The position numbers were made by a program, and so were the translations under genes. This document shows, piece after piece, positions 1 through 8,648 of a stretch of 64,000 nucleotides of DNA. The DNA lies in the NCBI RefSeq assembly GCF_004197395.1, contig NZ_SELS01000010.1, positions 62,001 to 126,000 on the forward strand, in the 5' to 3' direction. Source of the stretch: Paraburkholderia sp. UYCP14C (GTDB lineage Bacteria; Pseudomonadota; Gammaproteobacteria; Burkholderiales; Burkholderiaceae). The notes under the pieces were generated by a model. The model saw only the letters and a list, made by a program, of their open reading frames with translations, ran no database searches and was not told the origin of the DNA. Each line of letters begins with the position of its first letter. The first letter of the stretch is position 1.

Positions 1-1938
1 CTGCGACGGCTGCTGACCTTGTGCCTGACGGCCGCCGGTCGCGCCTTCGCCACGCGCTGCAGCGTCGCGGCCGCCTGCGCCGCCACGGCGGTTGCGGTTG
101 CGATCGCCGCCACGCTCGCCCGTGCGCTCACCGCGCTCGGTGCGTTCGCCACGTTGCGGACGAGCCTGCTTGTCGGTGGTGGCCGGCGCTGCGGGTGCCG
201 GAGCAGCCGGCTGCATGCCGAACAGATTCTTCAGCCAGCCGATGAAACCGCCGCTGGCCGGCGTCACCGCGACCGGAGCCGGGGTGGCCGCCGGACGGAC
301 CGGCGCGCTCGGGGCCGGCTTCTCGGGCGTGATGCCCTTGACCGCCGCTTCCTGCTTCGGCTTCACTTCCTCGGCGCGCTTGCTGTAGCCGGTTTCCGAT
401 TCGAGTTCGCGGGCCGCTTCCTCGGCCATCTTCCACGATGCGCGCGGATCGTCGAGGCGCGCGTCGTCGTGACGCAGACGCTCGAGCTTGTAGTGCGGCG
501 TGTCGAGGTGCTTGTTCGGGATCAGCACGACGTTGACCTTGAAACGCGACTCGATCTTGTTGATTTCGGCGCGCTTCTCGTTCAACAGGAAGGCGGTCAC
601 TTCGACCGGCACCTGGCAATGGATCGCCGCGGTGTTTTCCTTCATCGCTTCTTCCTGAATGATCCGCAGCACTTGCAGCGCGGACGATTCGGTATCGCGG
701 ATATGGCCCGTGCCGTTACAACGCGGGCACGTGACGTGGCTGCCTTCCGACAGCGCCGGACGCAGACGCTGACGCGACAGCTCCATCAGGCCGAAACGCG
801 AGATCTTGCCCATCTGCACGCGGGCGCGGTCGTGCTTCAGCGCGTCCTTCAGTCGCTGTTCGACTTCGCGCTGGCTCTTGGCCGATTCCATGTCGATGAA
901 GTCGATCACGATCAGGCCGCCCAGGTCGCGCAGACGCAACTGGCGGGCGACTTCGTCGGCGGCTTCGAGGTTCGTGCGCGCGGCCGTTTCCTCGATGTCC
1001 GCCCCCTTGGTCGCGCGCGCCGAGTTCACGTCGATAGCGACGAGTGCCTCGGTGTGGTCGATCACGATCGCGCCGCCCGACGGCAGCGGCACCGTGCGCG
1101 AATACGCGGTTTCGATCTGGTGCTCGATCTGGAAACGCGAGAACAGCGGCACGTCGTCGTGGTAGCGCTTCACCTTGCCGACGTTGTCCGGCATCACGAT
1201 GTCCATGAAGGCGCGTGCCTGGTCATGGATTTCGGTGGTGTCGATCAGGATTTCGCCGATATCGGGCTGGAAGTAGTCGCGAATCGCGCGGATCACGAGG
1301 CTCGACTCGAGATAGATCAGCATCGGCTGACCGCTCGTGCCACTTTGCGACGCGGCTTCGATCGCGCGCCACAGCTGCATCAGGTAGTTCAGGTCCCACT
1401 GCAGCTCTTCGGCGCTGCGGCCGATGCCGGCCGTGCGCGCGATGATGCTCATGCCTTCCGGCAGTTGCAGCTGCGCCATGGTTTCGCGCAGTTCCTGACG
1501 GTCGTCGCCTTCGATCCGGCGCGACACGCCGCCGCCACGCGGGTTGTTCGGCATCAGCACCAGATAGCGGCCGGCCAGCGAGATGAACGTGGTCAGGGCT
1601 GCGCCCTTGTTGCCACGTTCTTCCTTTTCGACCTGGACGATCAGTTCCTGACCTTCCTTCAGCGCGTCCTGGATGCGTGCGGAACGCATGTCGACGCCGT
1701 CGCGGAAGTATTGGCGGGCGACTTCCTTGAACGGCAGGAAGCCGTGACGGTCTTCGCCGTAGTTGACGAAGCAGGCCTCGAGCGACGGCTCGATGCGCGT
1801 GATGATGCCCTTGTAAATATTGCCTTTGCGCTGTTCGCGGCCGGCGGTTTCGATGTCGATGTCGATGAGTTTTTGCCCATCGACGATGGCGACGCGCAGC
1901 TCTTCCTGCTGCGTCGCGTTGAACAACATTCGTTTCAT
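1..1938 (-). CDS. rne: Ribonuclease E (RNase E/G family), C-terminus cut by window edge
   Basis: Endoribonuclease that starts bulk mRNA decay and processes rRNA and tRNA precursors, and scaffolds the degradosome at the inner membrane. The minus-strand frame begins [20 protein letters not shown]. An S1 RNA-binding region spans about residues 36-118. The catalytic Asp pair appears as IDVNSA (about residue 301) and VIDFIDM (about 344), and the zinc-link motif CPRCNGTGH lies near 406. After about residue 520 the protein becomes a low-complexity Pro/Ala then Arg/Gly/Glu-rich tail, the usual non-catalytic RNA- and protein-binding half, which runs off position 1. The start is the only ATG that gives the family N-terminus. 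It is divergent from rluC, with a very long leader. Identification is secure; the length of the missing tail is unknown. Confidence 0.97.
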   Translation of the reverse strand, partial: MKRMLFNATQQEELRVAIVDGQKLIDIDIETAGREQRKGNIYKGIITRIEPSLEACFVNYGEDRHGFLPFKEVARQYFRDGVDMRSARIQDALKEGQELIVQVEKEERGNKGAALTTFISLAGRYLVLMPNNPRGGGVSRRIEGDDRQELRETMAQLQLPEGMSIIARTAGIGRSAEELQWDLNYLMQLWRAIEAASQSGTSGQPMLIYLESSLVIRAIRDYFQPDIGEILIDTTEIHDQARAFMDIVMPDNVGKVKRYHDDVPLFSRFQIEHQIETAYSRTVPLPSGGAIVIDHTEALVAIDVNSARATKGADIEETAARTNLEAADEVARQLRLRDLGGLIVIDFIDMESAKSQREVEQRLKDALKHDRARVQMGKISRFGLMELSRQRLRPALSEGSHVTCPRCNGTGHIRDTESSALQVLRIIQEEAMKENTAAIHCQVPVEVTAFLLNEKRAEINKIESRFKVNVVLIPNKHLDTPHYKLERLRHDDARLDDPRASWKMAEEAARELESETGYSKRAEEVKPKQEAAVKGITPEKPAPSAPVRPAATPAPVAVTPASGGFIGWLKNLFGMQPAAPAPAAPATTDKQARPQRGERTERGERTGERGGDRNRNRRGGAGGRDAAARGEGATGGRQAQGQQPSQ

Positions 1939-2665
1939 TGAACGGCTCCAGAGCGGCCTCGCCGGCCCAGCTGCGCGGTTGTCAGTCGCGAGAGCGGAGA
2001 GGGCAGACGTGCCGCGTCTTATTGTGTTTTCACAAGCACGCTGGAGCGGGAAAGATGGCGGGAGAATTGCCTGAGAGGGCCCCGCCCGATTAAAAAAACA
2101 GGCGCGGTGCCGCAGGGCACATGCGAACACGGCTTCAAATCATGGCCTGACACGCCGCGTTTAGCCAGCAGACCTTCATAAGTCTTCGTCCTGTGGAGCT
2201 GGCGCGCCAAATGGGCGCGCGAGCGAAGGGCCGAAGTCCGCGGTCATGCCGCAACGGGAAGTTCGCGCAGGCGGCGCGTCTTTTCCTGCTGGGGGTGTCT
2301 CGCCTTCTTTTGACGTCGCCATGTCTTGTACTTTCTACAAGACGCCTCGGGCGCACGCCGTATTTTCGCGGCTTGCAGCTTCGTCCAGCAGGGCGTCATA
2401 CCACCCGGATCACGAAGCTGAAAGCTAAATTCTTTTTTACCAAAATTCCGTTACCGTCGAAGCCGACCTTGACCGAACGCGCCTGCGGGCGCCGTCCCTG
2501 CCGGGTGCTGACTTCGTGCGTGCAACTTGTTGCATCTCATTTTCAGGGTGAGCAACCAGACCCCGGCGCAAGTAAAATAACGGTTTATCGCTTGCGCTCG
2601 CGCAATCCACCCGCATTCCGGACGCTGTGCGAACACTGCGCCGGTCGTCGCGGACTGCTGGCCAA
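1939..2665 (-). other. Long non-coding leader of rne / divergent rne-rluC spacer
   Basis: About 730 bp without a credible protein gene separates rne from rluC. If the promoter proposed at 2666-2694 is right, nearly all of it is transcribed as the rne 5' leader. On the minus strand there is a T7 run (plus-strand A run at 2092-2098) shortly after a small GTGCC/GGCAC stem, but the stem and U run are 8 nt apart, so this is a weak terminator candidate. RNase E in enterics is known to autoregulate through a structured leader of about 360 nt; function here is inferred from that analogy only. I could not place the rluC promoter. Confidence 0.5.
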
Positions 2666-2694
2666 ATTATATTCAGAATGAAAGAGTTAGGCAA
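2666..2694 (-). promoter_or_regulatory. Candidate sigma-70 promoter for rne
   Basis: On the minus strand, TTGCCT (plus 2689-2694), a 17-bp spacer and a perfect TATAAT (plus 2666-2671). Transcription would start near 2659, giving a leader of about 720 nt. The site overlaps the rluC start codon (2678), so rne transcription would fire out of the rluC 5' end. Confidence 0.5.
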
Positions 2695-3739
2695 AACATC
2701 CCAGAGATCGGTTGCAGGCGCGGTCGAAGGCTCGCCTGCGGGCCAGGTTTCAAGCGACCAGGTTTCGCTGATCGAAATCGACGACCGATCGGCCGGTCAG
2801 CGCATCGACAATTTCCTGCTGCGCGTCTGCAAGGGCGTGCCGAAGAGCCATATTTATCGCATCCTGCGCAGCGGTGAAGTGCGCGTGAACAAGGGCCGGA
2901 TCGATGCGCAATACCGGCTCGAACTGGGCGATCTGGTGCGAGTGCCGCCCATTCGCGTCGCGCAGCCGAATGAGGCCGCAGCCCATGTGCCTGTGCCTGC
3001 GGCGGGCTTTCACATCCTGTTCGAAGACGAGCATCTACTCGTGATCGACAAGCCGGCCGGCGTCGCCGTGCACGGCGGTAGCGGTGTCGCGTTCGGCGTG
3101 ATCGAGCAGATGCGCGAGGCGCGGCCGCAGGCGAAATTCCTCGAACTCGTGCACCGGCTGGATCGCGAGACCTCGGGCATCCTGATGCTCGCGAAAAAGC
3201 GCGCGGCGCTCGTCAATCTGCACGAACAGATCCGCGACAACCGGATGGACAAGCGCTACTACGCGTGCGTGCACGGCGAATGGGCGAGCGATTGGGGCCG
3301 CCGCCGCGCGGTGAAGGAGCCGCTGCACAAGTACCTGACCGCCGACGGCGAGCGCCGCGTGCGCGTGCAGGCCGACGGACTCGCTTCTCACACGATCTTC
3401 AATCTGGTCGACCGTTGGCCGGACTACGCGCTGCTGGAGGCGGAACTGAAGACGGGGCGCACGCACCAGATTCGCGTGCATTTGCAGCATCTGGCATTGC
3501 CGATCGTCGGCGACGCCAAATATGGTGATTTCGCACTGAACAAGGCGCTTGCGCGCGCCAATGCGAAGCCAGGCATCAAGCGCATGTTTCTGCACGCTTA
3601 CCGGCTCAAGCTCACGCATCCGGCCACCGGCGCGCCGCTGCAGCTGGAGGCGCCGCTGCCGGCCGACTGCCGCGGCTTTATCGAGCAACTCAACGAACTA
3701 CGCACTGGGTTCAACCCGGAGACGACTTTGCATGGCTAG
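2678..3739 (+). CDS. rluC: Ribosomal large subunit pseudouridine synthase C (RluC family)
   Basis: Isomerises uridines to pseudouridine in 23S rRNA (the E. coli enzyme modifies U955, U2504 and U2580). 353 residues from the ATG chosen here. An N-terminal S4 RNA-binding domain lies at about residues 30-95 (QRIDNFLLRVCKGVPKSHIY, then GEVRVNKGRIDA). The RluA-type catalytic domain carries HRLDRETSGIL near residue 161 with its active-site Asp, and GRTHQIRVH follows. A longer frame to 2627 exists, but the family N-terminus and spacing favour 2678. It overlaps the following HAD gene by 8 nt, so the two are probably cotranscribed. The rne/rluC divergent pairing is common in proteobacteria. Confidence 0.95.
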   Translation: MKELGKTSQRSVAGAVEGSPAGQVSSDQVSLIEIDDRSAGQRIDNFLLRVCKGVPKSHIYRILRSGEVRVNKGRIDAQYRLELGDLVRVPPIRVAQPNEAAAHVPVPAAGFHILFEDEHLLVIDKPAGVAVHGGSGVAFGVIEQMREARPQAKFLELVHRLDRETSGILMLAKKRAALVNLHEQIRDNRMDKRYYACVHGEWASDWGRRRAVKEPLHKYLTADGERRVRVQADGLASHTIFNLVDRWPDYALLEAELKTGRTHQIRVHLQHLALPIVGDAKYGDFALNKALARANAKPGIKRMFLHAYRLKLTHPATGAPLQLEAPLPADCRGFIEQLNELRTGFNPETTLHG

Positions 3740-4391
3740 AGAGCAATTTGATCTGATCGTGTTTGACTGGGATGGCACGCTGATGGATTCGACCGCGCAC
3801 ATCACGCGCAGCATCCAGGCGGCCTGCCGCGATCTCGGCCTGCCGGTTCCCGCCGACGAAGCCGCGAGCTACGTCATCGGCCTCGGTCTGCGCGATGCAT
3901 TGCAGATCGCCGCCCCGACGCTCGCTCCGGCCGACTATCCGCGGCTTTCTGAGCGTTACCGCTTTCATTTTCTGGTTAAAGACCAGACCACCGAGCTGTT
4001 CCCCGGTGTGCGCGAGATGCTCCAGGAGTTGCGCGACGTCGGCTATCTGCTCGCCGTCGCGACCGGCAAGAGCCGCGTCGGGCTCAATCGCGCGCTCGAC
4101 CAGGCGCGCCTGACGAGCCTGTTCGACGGCACGCGCTGCGCTGACGAAACTTTCTCGAAGCCGCATCCGGCAATGCTGCACGAGCTCACCCGCGAATTGG
4201 GGCAGGATACGGCGCGCACGGTCATGATCGGCGACACGACGCACGATCTGCAGATGGCGCTCAACGCCGGCGTGGCGGGCATCGGCGTGACGTACGGCGC
4301 GCATCCGGCGAATTCGCTGAATGCTATGTCACCGAAGTTCGTTGCGTCGAGCGTCAGTGATTTGTCCGGCTGGCTGCGGGAGAACGCATGA
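3732..4391 (+). CDS. HAD-superfamily (subfamily IA) hydrolase, phosphoglycolate-phosphatase-like
   Basis: Small-molecule phosphatase of 219 residues. Motif I is FDWDGTLMDS with nucleophile Asp12 and acid Asp14. The helical cap follows, then motif II (AVATGKSRVG), the Lys of motif III in FSKPHPAML, and motif IV GDTTHDLQMA near residue 166. Length and cap type match Gph-like HAD-IA proteins; the substrate cannot be read from sequence, so I do not name it gph. The start overlaps the rluC stop, and its TGA overlaps the next ATG (ATGA), giving a translationally coupled rluC-HAD-Rieske group. Confidence 0.88.
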   Translation: MAREQFDLIVFDWDGTLMDSTAHITRSIQAACRDLGLPVPADEAASYVIGLGLRDALQIAAPTLAPADYPRLSERYRFHFLVKDQTTELFPGVREMLQELRDVGYLLAVATGKSRVGLNRALDQARLTSLFDGTRCADETFSKPHPAMLHELTRELGQDTARTVMIGDTTHDLQMALNAGVAGIGVTYGAHPANSLNAMSPKFVASSVSDLSGWLRENA

Positions 4392-4804
4392 GCGCCGACG
4401 GCGTGGCTACCGGTGCTGCCGCGGCTGCGCAGGCAGTGCGTATTTGCGCCGCCGACGAACTGGTCGACGGTGGCGACGGCATCCGGCGCGACGCGCGGCT
4501 CGGCGGACAGGATGCCGTAGTGTTTTTCGTCCGCTATGATGGCTGCGCCTACGGCTATCTGAACCGTTGTGCTCATGTGCCGATGGAACTCGACTGGCAG
4601 GAAGGGCAGTTCTTCGAATCGTCCGGCTTATACTTGATGTGCGCGACACATGGCGCGATTTACGCGCCGGATACCGGCAAATGCGTCGGTGGTCCGTGTC
4701 GCGGGGGCAGATTGCGCCCCGTGCAGGTCGAGGAGCGAGATACGCCCGAGGGCCGTGCAGTATTCTGGTTGCCTGACGGCGAGTTGCTGCCGGTCACGCG
4801 CTGA
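4388..4804 (+). CDS. Rieske [2Fe-2S] ferredoxin-like protein
   Basis: Stand-alone Rieske domain of 138 residues. The iron-sulphur ligands are Cys61-x-His63 (NRCAHVP) and Cys85-x2-His88 (CATHGAIY), followed by the glycine/proline-rich GGPCRGG loop. There is no signal peptide or transmembrane segment, so it is cytoplasmic, unlike the bc1 Rieske subunit. It resembles the small ferredoxin components that feed oxygenases, but no oxygenase is nearby and its partner is unknown. Start ATG overlaps the HAD stop. The same trio followed by sppA recurs in Burkholderiales as far as I recall. Confidence 0.88.
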   Translation: MSADGVATGAAAAAQAVRICAADELVDGGDGIRRDARLGGQDAVVFFVRYDGCAYGYLNRCAHVPMELDWQEGQFFESSGLYLMCATHGAIYAPDTGKCVGGPCRGGRLRPVQVEERDTPEGRAVFWLPDGELLPVTR

Positions 4805-4832
4805 TTTCCCCTTCAATCTTTCCACTGTCCGC

Positions 4833-5834
4833 ATGTCCGACAATTTGACCCCCGAAAAGGACCCTGCCTCGGGAGGCCGCTCCCGTGCATCCGCCGATCA
4901 GCCCGGCTGGGAGCGGGCCGCGCTTGAGCGCATCGCGCTTGAAGCGATCACCGAGCAACGCGCCGCGCGGCGTTGGCGGATTTTTTTCCGCTTCGTCTTT
5001 CTCGCCGTGCTGGCACTCGCAATCTGGGGTGTGTTGAGTTTCTCCGGCGAGCGCGTCGCCACGACCGGCCGTCATACGGCGATGATTTCGCTTGATGGCG
5101 AGATCGCAACAGATACGAACGCGAACGCAGAAGATGTCAACACTGCGCTCGATTCCGCGTTTGAAGATTCCGATACCGCCGGGGTGATTCTCTATTGCAA
5201 CAGTCCCGGTGGTAGTCCCGTGCAAGCGGGCATCATCAACAGCGAAGTTCGGCGATTGCGCGGCAAATATCCGTCTATTCCGCTATATGTCGTGGTCGGC
5301 GATATGTGCGCGTCCGGCGGATATTACGCGGCCGCAGCGGCGGAGAAGATCTATGTGGACAAGGCGAGCATCGTCGGTTCAATTGGCGTGTTGATGGACA
5401 GCTTCGGATTCACGGGCCTGATGGACAAGCTCGGGATTCAGCGCCGGCTGCATACATCGGGTGAGAATAAAGGCTTTTTCGATCCGTTCTCGCCTGAAAC
5501 GCCGAAGATGGACGAACATGCACAAGCTATGCTAGATCAGATCCACGCGCAGTTCATCGACGCGGTGCGTCAGGGGCGCGGCAAGCGGCTGCATGAGACA
5601 CCCGATATGTTCTCGGGTCTGTTCTGGACGGGGCAGAAGAGTGTCGAACTCGGTCTCGCGGATGGGTTTGGCGACGCGGATTACGTCGCGCGTGAGATCT
5701 TCAAGGCACCAGATATCGTTGATTACACGGTGAAAGAAAGCATTACGGATCGCGTTGCCCGCAAATTCGGTGCGGCGGTCGGCGCCGGAGCGGTTCGGGC
5801 GATGGCGCTCGGCGCGAAAATGAATCTGCGTTGA
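4833..5834 (+). CDS. sppA: Signal peptide peptidase SppA-type S49 serine protease
   Basis: Inner-membrane protease that cleaves leftover signal peptides. 333 residues, the short single-domain form (E. coli SppA is about 618). A cytoplasmic N-terminus is followed by one transmembrane helix at about residues 47-70 (FFRFVFLAVLALAIWGVLSF). The catalytic dyad is visible: Ser161 in GDMCASGGYY and Lys213 in TSGENKGFFD, spaced 52 residues as in the Bacillus enzyme (Ser147/Lys199). The ATG was chosen 28 nt after the Rieske stop; the longer open frame upstream overlaps the Rieske gene and is not family-like. A terminator follows. Confidence 0.93.
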   Translation: MSDNLTPEKDPASGGRSRASADQPGWERAALERIALEAITEQRAARRWRIFFRFVFLAVLALAIWGVLSFSGERVATTGRHTAMISLDGEIATDTNANAEDVNTALDSAFEDSDTAGVILYCNSPGGSPVQAGIINSEVRRLRGKYPSIPLYVVVGDMCASGGYYAAAAAEKIYVDKASIVGSIGVLMDSFGFTGLMDKLGIQRRLHTSGENKGFFDPFSPETPKMDEHAQAMLDQIHAQFIDAVRQGRGKRLHETPDMFSGLFWTGQKSVELGLADGFGDADYVAREIFKAPDIVDYTVKESITDRVARKFGAAVGAGAVRAMALGAKMNLR

Positions 5835-5851
5835 ACTCGCGGTAATAAAAG

Positions 5852-5890
5852 AAGCCCGCGCGCTCGGCCTGGGTCGATCGCGCGGGCTTT
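5852..5890. terminator. Intrinsic terminator between convergent sppA and methyltransferase genes
   Basis: Perfect 11-bp GC-rich stem, AAGCCCGCGCG (5852-5862) with CGCGCGGGCTT (5879-5889), then a short T stretch; an A run on the other side lets it work in both directions. Confidence 0.85.
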
Positions 5891-5949
5891 GTCATTGTGT
5901 GCGGGTTCCAGGCGCGACCAGGCCTTCGCTGCCTGGCCGGTGCCTGCGC

Positions 5950-6669
5950 TCAGGCCGCCAGAATCAGAAAAATCGCCGGCCGCTTATGCAGGTCGATCTC
6001 CGGCTTCTTTTTCCAGTCGGCGACGCTCCGGCTTGCGATCGTTTCGCTCGGCAGCGTCAGGTCGACTGCGACGCAGACGAGCGTCGACGGCACGCAGCTC
6101 GCGAGCAACGTATCGAGCAACGCGCGATTCCGGTACGGCGTTTCGATGAAGATCTGCGTTTGCCGGCTCTTTCGCGACTGTTGTTCGAGGTCGCGCAGGC
6201 GTTTGGCGCGCTCGGCGGCGTCGACGGGCAGGTAACCGTGGAAGGCGAAGCTTTGGCCGTTCAGCCCCGACGCCATCAGCGCGAGCAGAATCGAACTCGG
6301 CCCCACCAGCGGCACCACCTTCACGCCGCGCTCGTGCGCGCGTCGCACGAGCAGCGCGCCCGGGTCCGCGACCGCCGGGCAGCCGGCCTCGGAGACGAGT
6401 CCCGCGTCCGTACCTGAGAGCAGTGGGGCAAGCAGCTTGTCGATTTCCCCGGGCGGTGTATTGACGTTCAGTTCGCGAATTTCGATTTCCTGAATCGGCC
6501 GTTCAGTGCCGACTTTCTTCAGGAACGCGCGCGTGGTTTTGGCGTTTTCACCAATGTAATAGTGCAGCGACGCGGCGCGGGCGCGCACGGGCGCGGGCAG
6601 CACCAACTCGAGCGCGCTTGCGTCGCCTTCGCCGAGCGTATTTGGAATCAGATAGAGCGTGCCGGTCAT
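5950..6669 (-). CDS. RsmI-like SAM-dependent methyltransferase (tetrapyrrole methylase fold)
   Basis: 239 residues beginning MTGTLYLIPNTLGEGDASAL. The fold is shared with RsmI, the 16S rRNA C1402 2'-O-methyltransferase: GLVSEAGCPAVADPGALLV, VVPLVGPSSILLALMASGLN, FHGYLPVDAAERAKRLRDLE and FIETPYRNRALLDTLL. It diverges from canonical RsmI in the N-terminus and middle and is likely the paralogue annotated simply as a SAM-dependent methyltransferase. Its target is therefore not certain. The ATG overlaps the maf stop by 4 nt, so maf and this gene form a minus-strand operon. Confidence 0.85.
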   Translation of the reverse strand: MTGTLYLIPNTLGEGDASALELVLPAPVRARAASLHYYIGENAKTTRAFLKKVGTERPIQEIEIRELNVNTPPGEIDKLLAPLLSGTDAGLVSEAGCPAVADPGALLVRRAHERGVKVVPLVGPSSILLALMASGLNGQSFAFHGYLPVDAAERAKRLRDLEQQSRKSRQTQIFIETPYRNRALLDTLLASCVPSTLVCVAVDLTLPSETIASRSVADWKKKPEIDLHKRPAIFLILAA

Positions 6670-7280
6670 CGTGCCCTCAGAAGCGGGTAGTTGGCCGCGA
6701 GCAGCATGTGCGACAGCGCGATCAGCGGCAGGCCGACGAGCGCGGTTGGGTCGTCGGAATGGATGGCTTCCAGCAGTGCGATGCCAAGTCCTTCGGATTT
6801 GGCGCTGCCGGCCACGTCGTAGGGCGTTTCGGCGCGCAGGTAGGCGTCGAGCGCGTCGTCCGGCAGGTCGCGAAAGCGCACCCGGGTGATCACGTCGACG
6901 GTTTGCGCGCTGTCCGTCGCGCTGTCGAACAGGCACAGCGCACTATGAAACAGCACGTCGCGGCCGCGCATCGCCTGCAATTGCGCAAGCGCCCTGTCGT
7001 GCGTGCCGGGCTTGCCGATCTGCAGACCGTCGTAAGTGGCGACCTGGTCGGAGCCGATCACGAGCGTGCGTTCGCCGTCGAGGCCTTGAGCGACCGCACG
7101 GGCTTTGGCTTCGGCGAGCCGCAGCGCGGTTGCTTCGGGCGTTTCACCGGCGAGCGGGGTTTCGTCGATCGCGGGCGCGACGACGTCGAACGGCACCCGC
7201 AGGCGTTCGAGCAGCTCGCGGCGATATGGCGAACTCGACGCCAGAATCAGGCGTGGCGGGCGTTTGGAGGAATCAGACAT
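6666..7280 (-). CDS. maf: Maf/YceF-type nucleotide pyrophosphatase
   Basis: Hydrolyses non-canonical or methylated nucleoside triphosphates to monophosphates (house-cleaning). 204 residues starting MSDSSKRPPRLILASSSPYR; the S-S-S-x-x-R signature of Maf is at residues 14-19. Further marks are DETPLAGETPEATALRLAEA, the catalytic-Asp segment VIGSDQVATYDG with GKPG, and TPYDVAGSAKSEGLG. The pattern is closest to the YceF (7-methyl-GTP) subgroup, an inference from wording. A 19-residue upstream extension in the open frame is not family-like and was excluded. It is divergent from yceD, the same pairing as yceF-yceD-rpmF in E. coli. Confidence 0.92.
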   Translation of the reverse strand: MSDSSKRPPRLILASSSPYRRELLERLRVPFDVVAPAIDETPLAGETPEATALRLAEAKARAVAQGLDGERTLVIGSDQVATYDGLQIGKPGTHDRALAQLQAMRGRDVLFHSALCLFDSATDSAQTVDVITRVRFRDLPDDALDAYLRAETPYDVAGSAKSEGLGIALLEAIHSDDPTALVGLPLIALSHMLLAANYPLLRAR

Positions 7281-7351
7281 GGTTTGCGGGCAACGGAAGT
7301 GACGGGTCGTACGGCGTCGCGCGAGGCTCGCGCACATACGGGCTTAAGTGT

Positions 7352-7380
7352 TTGACTCGAAAAGACAAAACGGATATGAT
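7352..7380 (+). promoter_or_regulatory. Sigma-70 promoter for the yceD-rpmF-plsX-fab operon
   Basis: TTGACT (7352-7357), 17-bp spacer, TATGAT (7375-7380). Start of transcription would be near 7387, leaving a leader of about 200 nt before yceD. The 306-bp maf-yceD gap holds no other gene that I can see. Confidence 0.7.
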
Positions 7381-7586
7381 TTCGGGCTTTTCACGGTATG
7401 CTTGCGCTTGAAGGGTCTCGGCGCGTTCAGCGGCTTTCGGCAGTCGGAAGGTTGAGAAGGCGCAGCTAGGTTGAACGCAACAGTCGTGATCCACTGGCTA
7501 CCTCGCACACCGGATTACCTTCGCGGCGGATCTGATCGTTCTTCGCGAATCACCCCGGCAACATGCTTGCCGACGCAGGAGCGCAC

Positions 7587-8243
7587 ATGACTCAACATCC
7601 TGGCAAACCTGCAGGTCTGTCCGACCCGCATGAGCTCGATCTGTTCGAATTCACGCGGAGCGGACGTCAGGCCGCGGGTGTCGTGCGCGTCTCGCAACTG
7701 CCGCGCATGTTAAACGAAGTCCCGGCGGAAGCGCCAGATCGCGACACCGCGTTCACATGGCAAGCCGAAGGGACGACGCAGCCGGAATTGCAGGACGACG
7801 GCACCGAAGGTCCCCAGCCTTATCTGCGGCTGGCGATTCACGGTGCGGCGTGGCTCGAATGCCAGCGGTGCTTGACGCCGTATTCGCAGGCGTTCAACGT
7901 CGATGCAACTTACCGGATCGTCAATACGGAGGCGGAAGCCGAAGAGTTTCCGCTCGACGAGGATGAAGTCGAGGTGATCGTCGGCTCGCGCCAGTTCGAT
8001 CTCATCGACTTGATCGAAGAAGAGTTGCTGCTTTCCTTGCCGCTCGTGCCCAAACACGAAGTCTGTCCTGAAGTGCACGAGAGCCTTGTCTCTGGCGCGG
8101 ACGGCAGCGAAGGCGAGGGCGACGAAGCCGCGCAGGACGAAAGCGGCGATGTCGGCGAGCCGGACCAGTCCAGCGAACGGCGCAATCCGTTTGCGGCGCT
8201 CGAAACTCTGAAGCGCGACGAACCGGGCGGCAAGAAGCACTGA
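7587..8243 (+). CDS. yceD: DUF177/YceD family protein (large ribosomal RNA accumulation protein)
   Basis: 218 residues. YceD is linked genetically to 23S rRNA accumulation and sits before rpmF across bacteria. Visible marks are the conserved LECQRCLTPY segment, the acidic stretch after it, and the FDLIDLIEEELLLSLPLVPK block followed by HEVCP; the Cys residues are typical. A Glu/Asp/Ser-rich linker precedes the closing NPFAALETLK motif. Start ATG 7587 is fixed by CAGGAG six bases upstream; a second ATG eight codons earlier has no such site. First gene of the ribosome/fatty-acid operon. Confidence 0.9.
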   Translation: MTQHPGKPAGLSDPHELDLFEFTRSGRQAAGVVRVSQLPRMLNEVPAEAPDRDTAFTWQAEGTTQPELQDDGTEGPQPYLRLAIHGAAWLECQRCLTPYSQAFNVDATYRIVNTEAEAEEFPLDEDEVEVIVGSRQFDLIDLIEEELLLSLPLVPKHEVCPEVHESLVSGADGSEGEGDEAAQDESGDVGEPDQSSERRNPFAALETLKRDEPGGKKH

Positions 8244-8290
8244 ACAGTTGCAGGGGGCGCGATGCGGGCGCATTGGCCATTCGGCCAGTG

Positions 8291-8319
8291 GTTAAGTCCG
8301 TATCGGGCTGTGTTAGAAT
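8291..8319 (+). promoter_or_regulatory. Candidate internal promoter for rpmF
   Basis: GTTAAG (8291-8296), 17-bp spacer, TAGAAT (8314-8319) with an extended TG one base upstream. It would start rpmF transcription near 8326, just ahead of the GGAG ribosome-binding site at 8333-8336. Confidence 0.5.
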
Positions 8320-8345
8320 TCGGAAAATTTTTTGGAGTTTTAGTC

Positions 8346-8525
8346 ATGGCAGTTCAACAAAACAAGAAGTCGCCGTCGAAGCGCGGCATGCACCGTTCGC
8401 ACGATTTCTTGACGGCAGCGCCGCTGGCCGTCGAGCCGAGCACGGGCGAAGTGCATCTGCGTCACCACATTAGCCCGAACGGCTACTATCGCGGCAAGAA
8501 AGTCGTCAAGACGAAGAACGACTAA
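8346..8525 (+). CDS. rpmF: 50S ribosomal protein L32
   Basis: 59 residues, [20 protein letters not shown]..., with the full L32 pattern including [14 protein letters not shown]. This is the form lacking the zinc-binding Cys pairs, as usual in proteobacteria. The GGAG ribosome-binding site lies about 10 bases before the ATG. A hairpin after the stop separates it from plsX, allowing L32 to be made in excess over the lipid enzymes downstream. Confidence 0.98.
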   Translation: MAVQQNKKSPSKRGMHRSHDFLTAAPLAVEPSTGEVHLRHHISPNGYYRGKKVVKTKND

Positions 8526-8595
8526 TCGTTGACTGCGATGCGCCCTGTGGCGTTTCGCGCAGCGATCGGCTCGCTTGACATTTTCCCGGTTCGGC

Positions 8596-8626
8596 AAAAA
8601 GGCGGCATTCAACTGCCGCTTTTTTG
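8596..8626 (+). terminator. Terminator or attenuator between rpmF and plsX
   Basis: AAAAAGGCGGCA (8596-8607), loop TTCAAC, TGCCGCTTTTTT (8614-8625), with one bulged G. Located 23 nt before plsX inside an otherwise conserved operon, so partial read-through is expected. Confidence 0.7.
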
Positions 8627-8648
8627 TGTCTGAAATTCGTCGCACTCC

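Noticed and set aside
19-1941. 640-codon plus-strand open frame over rne
   Set aside because: Antisense shadow; the minus strand encodes a full set of RNase E motifs.
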